From Bacteroidota bacterium (lineage in GTDB: Bacteria; Bacteroidota; Bacteroidia; Chitinophagales; Chitinophagaceae), in contig VGFQ01000003.1 in the NCBI GenBank assembly GCA_016868815.1, positions 62,001 through 126,000 on the forward strand: a stretch of 64,000 bases of DNA. The letters run 5' to 3'. Shown here in pieces: positions 27,373-33,761 of this stretch. The notes below the pieces were generated by a model. It was not told the origin of the DNA and searched no databases. It saw only the letters and a program-made list of their open reading frames with translations. The translations under genes and the position numbers were made by a program. Within the stretch, counting starts at the first letter, position 1. Every line of letters begins with the position of its first letter.

Positions 27373-28166
27373 CTACGCGGAATCGCGGATGATCATCTTT
27401 CCGGGTACCAGCTTGGTCGAGATGCTTCGGTCGCCTGATATCATCTGTTCGATGATCAGCCGGGATGCTTCTTCGCCGATGACACGGGTATGCGTATCGA
27501 AGGTCGTCAGCTTAGGGTCCAGCATTTCAGCGACGAATTCGTTCCCAAACCCAACGACCCGTATCTTCCTGGGGACGTTTATTTTCTTGGCTTTCAGGTG
27601 ATGGATGATTTGTGCGGCGCTCCTGTCGGAAATGGAGAGGATTGCGTCTATCTCGGGCCTGAGCTTCAGCCATTGTTCCAGCGCTTTGAGTACACTGTCG
27701 AGGGTAAAGTCGACATGCGCGAGAAGCTTTTTATTGAATTTTATTTGATGTCTCTGTAGGGCTTTTTGATATCCTTTCAACCGCGTCTGTGAGATGGAGA
27801 GTTCTTTTGGACCCACAACATCGCAATATTCCGGCAACCCTTACGGATGAGGTATTCAGTGGCCTGTTCCCCTCTCCGTTCGTCATCCGCCAGAATTTTT
27901 GGGATGGTTAACTCCAAAGAGACCCGGTAGAACTGCACGATAGGAATGCGTTTGCCCATATGCACCCTTAGATGTTCATAGGTATTGGTGTGCACACTGT
28001 GGCATATGAGCAGCCCGTCTATCATATCGTTCATCAACGCCTGGATGTTTGCGATCTCGGTCTCATGGCTTTCATTCGAGGTGCATATGATAACTCGATA
28101 GCCAGCCAGCGCGGCTACTTCCTGGATACCGCTCAACATCGAGTGGCTGCAATAATGCGATCCCAT
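27373..28166 (-). pseudogene. LacI-family regulator relic lacking the DNA-binding head
   Basis: The ligand-binding core of a LacI/GalR regulator in two frames. The upstream part (SMLSGIQEVAALAGYRVIICTSNES to KGCRNIAMLW) ends by frameshift at a TTGTGGG stretch near 27808-27815; the downstream part resumes at GPKELSISQTRLKGYQKAL and runs to a normal end (TKLVPGKMIIRDS). The upstream frame begins directly inside the periplasmic-binding fold: the helix-turn-helix and hinge (about 60-70 residues) are not found in the 228 bp upstream. With both the frame and the DNA-binding head lost it cannot repress. It was probably the local sugar regulator of the neighbouring glycan genes. Confidence 0.85.
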
Positions 28167-28393
28167 GCAAGATCCACTGGAAGGCTCGGCGGGCTGGACG
28201 GTGATGGAGCAGGTCTATTTCAACGGAAACCCATGAACCTACAAACCGCGTATCTTCCCTGATAGGTTTATCCGGTACGACGCGGTTTGTCTGGTCGCTG
28301 GATGCCTGTGACGCCTTCGAAGTGCCGAACAAAGGCAGGATGGAAGATGGATCGAAACAAAAATCCGACAGACCCTGACATAAATATACATCC

Positions 28394-29545
28394 ATGAAAA
28401 TGCATTTGAAAATGCGGCGGATTCGAAACCGGAATGGTCTTCCATCTTTGTCCGTTTTCCTGATGGCGGCCGTGTTGCTGGTGACTTCCTGCAAGGTCCG
28501 ACAGTCCGCTTCTTCGTCTGACAGCACCATCCCCTCCGCCCTGGCAAAGGCCATGCGCTGGCAGGAGGCGCATCCCATCCAGGCCAAGGCGCCCACCGAC
28601 TGGACCAACGGTGCCTACTATGTGGGTGTCTCGCGTGCCCATCTGGCGACCCGTGACACTGCCTTCCAACATGCGCTGCAGTCGATGGCAGATCGCAATC
28701 GCTGGCAGCCCTGGAACAGATACTATCACGCCGACGACTTCATCATCACCTACAGCTATATGCATCTAAAGGAGCTGGGCCTGCCGGCTGACCTCAAAGC
28801 CACCGACAGCATGCTCCGCGAGCACCTTTACAAGCCGCATGAATGGCGGTCCGGCAACGTTGAGGATGAAAAGAAGATCCTGTGGTGGTGGTGCGATGCG
28901 CTTTTCATGGCGCCACCCGTCCTCGCTCGCCATGCCCGCATGACAAAGCAGCCTGCCTTCCTCGATGAGATGGACCGATATTACCGGCAGACCTACAAGA
29001 TGCTCTACGATCCCGAAGAAAGACTCTTCTATCGGGATGGGAGATTCCTATGGACAGGCCAGTCCACCGATAAGAAAGAAGCCAATGGCCGCAAGGTCTT
29101 TTGGGCCCGCGGCAACGGATGGGTGCTGGCAGGCCTGGCGCTCTTGTTGGAAGAGATGCCCCGGCAGGATGCCCGCCGGCCCTTCTATCTTGGCCTGTAC
29201 CGAGACATGGCAGCGCGGATCAAGGGCTTGCAGCCAGAAGACGGACTCTGGCGCACCAGCCTGCTGCATCCCGAATCATTTGCACACGGCGAGGCCAGCG
29301 GCAGTGGCTTCTTCACCTTCGCATTGGCATGGGGTGTGAACCATGGGCTGTTGCCCCGGGCGGAATATGCCCCCATAGTGCGGAAGGCCTGGGCCGCTCT
29401 TTCCGCCTGCCAGCACCCCGACGGGAAAGTAGGCTGGGTGCAGAACATCGGCTATGACCCCAAGCCCGCCAACGCCAATAGCTGGCAGAACTTCGGCACC
29501 GGCGCCTTCCTGATGGCCGGCAGTGAAATCCTGAAGATGCGATAG
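28394..29545 (+). CDS. Lipoprotein glycoside hydrolase family 88/105 (unsaturated uronyl hydrolase)
   Basis: An enzyme that hydrates and releases a terminal unsaturated uronic acid left by polysaccharide lyases. It has 383 residues. The signal LMAAVLLVTSC gives a lipobox at Cys33. The (alpha/alpha)6 fold shows WNRYYHADDF near 105, the probable catalytic Asp in ILWWWCDALFMAPPVLARH near 160, YRDGRFLWTGQ, FWARGNGWVLAGLALLLEEMP, and HPESFAHGEASGSGFFTFALAWGVN, all typical of GH105/GH88. Homologues act on rhamnogalacturonan or ulvan oligosaccharides; the sulfatase that follows directly favours a sulfated substrate such as ulvan, by inference. The two genes abut. Confidence 0.9.
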   Translation: MKMHLKMRRIRNRNGLPSLSVFLMAAVLLVTSCKVRQSASSSDSTIPSALAKAMRWQEAHPIQAKAPTDWTNGAYYVGVSRAHLATRDTAFQHALQSMADRNRWQPWNRYYHADDFIITYSYMHLKELGLPADLKATDSMLREHLYKPHEWRSGNVEDEKKILWWWCDALFMAPPVLARHARMTKQPAFLDEMDRYYRQTYKMLYDPEERLFYRDGRFLWTGQSTDKKEANGRKVFWARGNGWVLAGLALLLEEMPRQDARRPFYLGLYRDMAARIKGLQPEDGLWRTSLLHPESFAHGEASGSGFFTFALAWGVNHGLLPRAEYAPIVRKAWAALSACQHPDGKVGWVQNIGYDPKPANANSWQNFGTGAFLMAGSEILKMR

Positions 29546-29575
29546 ATGATCCAACCCATGCTGTCAGCCAGGCAT

Positions 29576-31315
29576 ATGAAGACGCCAGTACACCGTCGCA
29601 CCAGAATGTTCCTTTGCAGACTTCTCGCCATCTCCATCCTCACAGGATCCGCAGCACAGGCACAGCAGCGGCGTCCCAACATCGTCTTCATCCTCACCGA
29701 CGACCATCGCTGGGATGCCCTCGGATATATGGGCAACCCACTCGCACGCACACCCGAAATCGACGCCATGGCCCGTAAAGGTACGGTCTTCCGCAATGCC
29801 TTCGCCAGCACACCCATCTGCTCCGCCAGCCGCGCCAGCATCCTCAGCGGACAGCAGGAGCGGAGGCATCGCTACAGCTTTCAGACGGATGCCATCCTGA
29901 GCGCTTATATGGACTCCTCCTATCCTGCCATGCTGCGGCGCGGAGGGTATCGTACCGCCGCCTTCGGCAAGCTGGGTGTCAAGTACGCAAGACTCGACTC
30001 GCTATTCGATGCCTATGAAGACTACGACCGCAACAACGACTTCAACGACCGCCGTGGATATTTCTACAAACAACTCCATGGAGACACGGTGCACCTCACA
30101 CGTTACACCGGTCAGCAGGGCATCGACTTCATCCGGCAACAACCGGGCGACAAGCCCTTCTGCCTCCAACTCTCCTTCAGCGCCCCACACGCCCATGACG
30201 GGGCAGCCGACCAATATTTCTGGCAGTCCTCCTGTGATACATTATTCAGTCATGTGACTGTACCCGACCCGCCGATGTCGGGCAAGGCATATTTTGACGA
30301 GCTCCCCCCTGGCGTCCGCGCCGGCTTCAGTCGCCTGCGTTGGACCTGGCGGTTCGACGAGCCCGCCAAGTATCAGCGCATGGTCAAAGGCTACTATCGT
30401 ATGATCGCGGAGGTCGACAGCGAGGTAGGCCGCATCCGGAAGGTACTCCGTGACAAAGGGCTGGAAAAGAACACCGTCATCATCCTCCTGAGCGACAACG
30501 GATACTTCCTCGGTGAGCGGCAACTAGCCGACAAATGGCTCATGTATGAGCCATCCGTCAGAGTTCCGCTGATTGTCATGGACCCGCGCGCCAAATATCA
30601 TCAGGACCTCGATGCCATGGCCCTCAACGTCGACGTGCCTGCCACCATCCTCGACCTGGCAGGCATCATCAAGCCATCTTCCTGGCAAGGCAAAAGCCTC
30701 CATCCCTTGGTGCAACAGGCCCCCGGCGCCAGCGGGCATGACACCCTGTTGCTGGAGCATCTCTGGGTGTTTGACCCCATACCAGCCAGTGAAGGAGTCC
30801 GGACAAGCGAATGGAAATACTTCCGCTATCTCGACGACCCAACCCTGGAATACCTTTACCATCTGTCAGTGGATCCCCAAGAACGTACCAACCTGGCAGG
30901 TAGCCAAGCCGACCAATCCACGCTCCTGCGCTTGCGGGATGCCCTGGAACGGCGGACAATTGCCTATGGAGATACCCGCAGCATGGGACCGCAGCGCCTC
31001 TCTGTCCAATTGGACAGGCTCCCGGAAGGCGCCGTCGCACAGACCCCTCAGCCCATCTTCCAATGGACGCTGCCAGAAGCGGCAGGCCGCCAGCGTGGCT
31101 ATCAGATCCTCCTGTCCAGCAGCCTGGATTCGTTGCAGCGGAACAAAGGGGACTTGTGGGACACCAAACAGGTACGCAGTGCCCAGACAGAACAGGTCGG
31201 CTATCTTGGCAAGCCGTTACAGCGGGGGAGGGTATATCATTGGAAAGTCCGCATCTGGGATGCGGCCAACCGCACCAGGGACTATTCTCCAACCGCTTCT
31301 TTTCGGGTGAAATAA
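29576..31315 (+). CDS. Sulfatase with C-terminal rhamnosidase-type beta-sandwich tail
   Basis: About 579 residues from MKTPVHRRTRMF (29576; an in-frame ATG at 29546 directly abuts the GH88/105 stop). A signal peptide ends near 29 (GSAAQA). The family S1 core has metal-binding DD at 42-43 and ICSASR at 81-86, where Cys82 would become formylglycine (C-S-A-S-R variant), then GKLG, SAPHAHDG and LLSDNGYFLGERQLADKWLMYEPSVRVPL. After the sulfatase end (near 475) about 100 residues follow: TPQPIFQWTLP, QRGYQILLSSSLDSL, GDLWDTKQV and GRVYHWKVRIWDAANRT. This is the first beta-sandwich of GH78 alpha-L-rhamnosidases. The GH78 catalytic part is missing; the gene stops at SFRVK. Confidence 0.88.
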   Translation: MKTPVHRRTRMFLCRLLAISILTGSAAQAQQRRPNIVFILTDDHRWDALGYMGNPLARTPEIDAMARKGTVFRNAFASTPICSASRASILSGQQERRHRYSFQTDAILSAYMDSSYPAMLRRGGYRTAAFGKLGVKYARLDSLFDAYEDYDRNNDFNDRRGYFYKQLHGDTVHLTRYTGQQGIDFIRQQPGDKPFCLQLSFSAPHAHDGAADQYFWQSSCDTLFSHVTVPDPPMSGKAYFDELPPGVRAGFSRLRWTWRFDEPAKYQRMVKGYYRMIAEVDSEVGRIRKVLRDKGLEKNTVIILLSDNGYFLGERQLADKWLMYEPSVRVPLIVMDPRAKYHQDLDAMALNVDVPATILDLAGIIKPSSWQGKSLHPLVQQAPGASGHDTLLLEHLWVFDPIPASEGVRTSEWKYFRYLDDPTLEYLYHLSVDPQERTNLAGSQADQSTLLRLRDALERRTIAYGDTRSMGPQRLSVQLDRLPEGAVAQTPQPIFQWTLPEAAGRQRGYQILLSSSLDSLQRNKGDLWDTKQVRSAQTEQVGYLGKPLQRGRVYHWKVRIWDAANRTRDYSPTASFRVK

Positions 31316-31354
31316 TACTGAATCGTCCAGCGAAGGGGTTCCTGCCCACCTCGC

Positions 31355-31570
31355 TCAAGGGTGGTGGGTGATGCTGACCCCGTCGAGTTCAAGATAACGA
31401 TCCCCATTATCCGAAACAAAGACTGCCTTGTATTGGATATACCTGTCGAAGGCAGGGATGTCGAACTGCCCGGAGGCACGGACTGCCGCCATGGGGCGAC
31501 GTCTATTGTTGTACTGTTGGCTGAAGACCTAACATGGAACTCTTGGGTGGTACCGAGTGATATGTGCGGT
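31355..31570 (-). pseudogene. C-terminal remnant of a secreted glycan-binding or hydrolase protein
   Basis: Minus-strand frame ending at a TGA (31355-31357) with SGQFDIPAFDRYIQYKAV, then FVSDNGDRYLELDGVSITHH. This is the typical closing strand set (RYIQYKA...GD..P.LD.V.IT) of galactose-binding/discoidin-like modules at the end of secreted Bacteroidota enzymes. Upstream the match jumps to another frame (TTQEFHVRSSANSTTIDVAPW), and no start is found. It abuts the truncated sulfatase in opposite orientation, so a rearrangement point lies within 31316-31354. Confidence 0.5.
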
Positions 31571-31728
31571 ATGCATTCGAGGTGATCCGGCCGCCGGTTG
31601 GTTTATTACCTACTGCTTATAAAGTTATTCAACCCAACCTTTGCTGTTTTGCTTTGAAAAATGGCAGTATGACCTCATGGAACTTTTACAAATTTGCGAA
31701 TTTGGCAATTGGAGCAATTGTTCACATC

Positions 31729-31966
31729 TTATATAAAAGTTGGCCAAGAGTATAATTGTATTGCTACATCATCTAATCCTTGTACAAATAATATATCAGA
31801 TTTAAAGCCATTTTTTAAATTAACTAATGATCTTTGGTGATAGGCATTTGAGTTGGTAACTGTTGTTCTATAAATTTTTTTTAATTCTTACAACTATAAC
31901 TTGTCTTGGACTATTCTCTGTTGATTTGGTTAATGTTATTTTCAGCTCTTTTTTATAAATATCTAA
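31729..31966 (-). pseudogene. AT-rich gene relic of unknown family
   Basis: Two minus-strand frames join across a run of eight A (plus-strand T run at 31875-31882). The first part reads LDIYKKELKITLTKSTENSP and RQVIVVRIKK; after a one-base shift it continues IYRTTVTNSNAYHQRSLVNL, then KNGFKSDILFVQGLDDVAIQ, ending at a TAA (31729-31731). Codon choice and composition look protein-like, but the 5' end is closed by stops. I do not recognise the family. Confidence 0.4.
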
Positions 31967-32181
31967 TCAGAACCGCAAATCCTGTCTAGAAAGCGGTACT
32001 TCGCTTCCTGGCATCGAGATAAACACAGTAAAGGTTTGGATGACATAAATTAAAGCAAGAAGAAAACATTTTCTGGGTTTGGATGCAATGAAACCCAGCA
32101 ATCGTTTGGGGTTATTTATAACACAATTCGTTTGTTACTAATAAGGAGTAGATTATACTATATATGAACTATGAATTGCAA
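31967..32181. other. AT-rich spacer with small hairpins, no gene seen
   Basis: It contains a CTGGGTTT/AAACCCAG inverted repeat (32073-32098, 10-base loop) and an AAGCG/CGCTT hairpin near 31991-32007. No reading frame or known RNA is recognised. Base composition is much richer in A and T than the flanking chromosome. Confidence 0.4.
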
Positions 32182-32737
32182 TTATTCGACGATATAAGGC
32201 ATTTTACTGCTGGAGTACCGCATCAATTGATCAACTATTCTGGAGGCACTGCTTCCTACACTGGCTGATAACTTGTGGTCGTAATTCCATATTAATTTTT
32301 TTGTTTTGGCAATCACTAATGCTCAAAATCGTTCGGACTTCGTTGGTTGGACCCCAAGCGCCAATAAGTAATCCTACAGCAATTGCTGCACTTTCTGACA
32401 TTGGCTTCGATAGAGCAAAATTTGATGACATTATTCCATCTACACCCAATATCTGGCATAATTCAGTATTTGTCATTGGAGTTTCAGGATAACCTGCCTT
32501 TTTTAATTGGGTGTTTGTTGTTTCCACTTCCTGTATTTCCTTATTTATTTTCCCCTGTATTTTCCTTTTCAGCATCCAAGAATATATCGCATTTTGAAAG
32601 TTTATTGATACGGTCATTTGTTGTTCTTTAAGTGATTCAGCATCTACTTTTTTATTAGGGGCAAATGAAATTTTAGGGGGAATTATTGCAATAATTTTCT
32701 GCTTGTTTGCTAAAAATTTAGCAAAACTGGTAGCAAA
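32182..32737 (-). pseudogene. Frameshifted, headless lipoprotein-like gene
   Basis: A coherent protein is read on the minus strand: KIIAIIPPKISFAPNKKVDA, ESLKEQQMTVSINFQNAIYS, then MTNTELCQILGVDGIMSSNF and ALSKPMSESAAIAVGLLIGA, to SISDCQNKK. There one extra base in a run of seven A (plus strand 32296-32302) shifts the frame. In the other frame it continues naturally as LIWNYDHKLSASVGSSASRI, VDQLMRYSSSKMPYIVE and a stop at 32182. The pattern (SNF.LSKPMSE.AAIA, then LIWNYDHK) is one I recall from small Bacteroidota lipoproteins of unknown role. No start codon or signal peptide remains; upstream it runs into the recombinase relic. Confidence 0.7.
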
Positions 32738-32933
32738 TCAAACCGCGCGTCGGACATTCATAACGCAAATGCGGCGTTGGGGAAGAGCAGATGATGAGGT
32801 TATGGCCATGACGGGACATCGTGACGCCCGTAGCATCCGCACTTACGATAAGATGCTGCGACGTGAAAAAACGCAGAAAGTAATGAGTGACCTTGCGCAG
32901 CGGTTTAAATCACCAGGCAAGTCTTCAGCATGA
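32703..32933 (+). pseudogene. Tyrosine recombinase (integrase) C-terminal fragment
   Basis: Only the last third of the catalytic domain remains: ANQTARRTFITQMRRWG (the HxxR-box region, with the usual leading His replaced), then MAMTGHRDARSIRTYDKMLR with the GH motif and the presumed nucleophile Tyr, ending in a charged tail. The preceding catalytic Arg/Lys region and all of the N-terminal arm-binding and SAM-like domains are absent. It lies 83 bases from the 3' end of tRNA-Arg, the usual location of an integrated element, so I read it as the scar of a lost mobile element. Confidence 0.75.
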
Positions 32934-32976
32934 GTGTCAAAACCAGAAAAACGCCAGAAATGAAATTGCATAATGC

Positions 32977-33001
32977 AAAAACCCCTGCTAATCAGGGGTT
33001 T
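32977..33001 (-). terminator. Intrinsic terminator of tRNA-Arg
   Basis: An AACCCCTG/CAGGGGTT stem of eight to nine pairs with a five-base loop (32979-33001). On the minus strand it is followed by TTTTTGC, 15 bases beyond the tRNA 3' end. Confidence 0.75.
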
Positions 33002-33015
33002 CACATGTATGGTGG

Positions 33016-33087
33016 TGGTCTCGTCAGGAATCGAACCTGAATCCAGGGCTTCGGAGACCCTTATACTATCCATTGTACTACGAGACC
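33016..33087 (-). tRNA. tRNA-Arg (anticodon CCG)
   Basis: A 72-nt cloverleaf on the minus strand. The acceptor stem GGTCTCG pairs with CGAGACC; the T arm holds GGTTCGATTCC; the anticodon arm is AGGGT-CTCCGAA-GCCCT with anticodon CCG, reading codon CGG. The next bases could encode discriminator A and CCA. This tRNA is the likely attachment site of the former element whose integrase tail lies beside it. Confidence 0.93.
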
Positions 33088-33095
33088 TGCATGCG

Positions 33096-33674
33096 TCATC
33101 TGATCAGTCCGCCAACATTGGTGGTGAAGATCTTGACCGCAATAGCAAGTAAAACTACGCCAAAAAACTTACGAACTGCCAGCAATCCTGCGGGGCCCAG
33201 CAGCCTGGCAATGAAGTCGAGCGAATGCAGTACGACATATACGATCACCAAATTGATCAGGATACCTCCCAGCACCAGCTGCCAGGCATAGTTGGCTTGC
33301 AGGGAGATGATGGTGGTCAGAGTGCCGGAGCCTGCAATGAGGGGGAAGGCGATGGGTACCACAGTTCCGGATTTGGGATCGCCCTCCGACTTGAAGAACT
33401 CATGCCCAAGCACCAGCTCAAGGCCTAGGATGAAGATGACAATAGATCCGCCGACGGCAAATGATCTCACATCTAGTCCCAGGATAGACAAAAATTTCTC
33501 ACCCGTCAGCAGAAAGAGGATCATCAGTGCCCCCGAGATCAGCGTCGCCCGACCCTCCCGGATACCCCCCATCTTGCCTTTCAGAGAGATGAGCAGCGGG
33601 ACGGAGCCGATGATGTCGATGACCGCGAACAAGGTAAAAGTGATGGTGATCAGTCCGTCTGTGTCAAACACCAT
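33096..33674 (-). CDS. MarC family (UPF0056) integral membrane protein
   Basis: About 192 residues with six hydrophobic helices. It starts MVFDTDGLITITFTLFAVID, and the sequence DIIGSVPLLISLKG near 20-33 matches the MarC family opening (D..G..P.F..L). The central helix pair contains PIAFPLIAGSGTLTTII, the second inverted P..AGPG-like motif of the family. MarC proteins resemble small-molecule transporters, but their substrate is unknown; the old link to multiple antibiotic resistance is not supported. ATG 33674 is preferred to the longer upstream reading because the first helix begins there. It is followed 8 bases later by tRNA-Arg on the same strand. Confidence 0.9.
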   Translation of the reverse strand: MVFDTDGLITITFTLFAVIDIIGSVPLLISLKGKMGGIREGRATLISGALMILFLLTGEKFLSILGLDVRSFAVGGSIVIFILGLELVLGHEFFKSEGDPKSGTVVPIAFPLIAGSGTLTTIISLQANYAWQLVLGGILINLVIVYVVLHSLDFIARLLGPAGLLAVRKFFGVVLLAIAVKIFTTNVGGLIR

Positions 33675-33761
33675 ACAAATTCTTTTCAAGCCATAAAAAT
33701 ACCAATAGCGAGCCATCCAGCTGGCACATGCCTGCGCATTACCTGAGCGCTGCAAAAGCCA

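Noticed and set aside
28167-28393. Hidden helix-turn-helix of the LacI relic in another frame
   Set aside because: Reading all three minus frames upstream shows no ATIHDIA-like or hinge sequence; the head appears deleted rather than frameshifted.
27098-31480. Long antisense reading frames opposite GH88/105, sulfatase, RND and KorA genes
   Set aside because: They are shadows of GC-rich coding regions: no start context, no recognisable motifs, and low-complexity Arg/Pro/Ser composition.
32960-33090. att-site direct repeat of the tRNA-Arg 3' end within the window
   Set aside because: I looked for a second copy of the tRNA 3' end across the AT-rich island and its left border and found none; it may have been lost.
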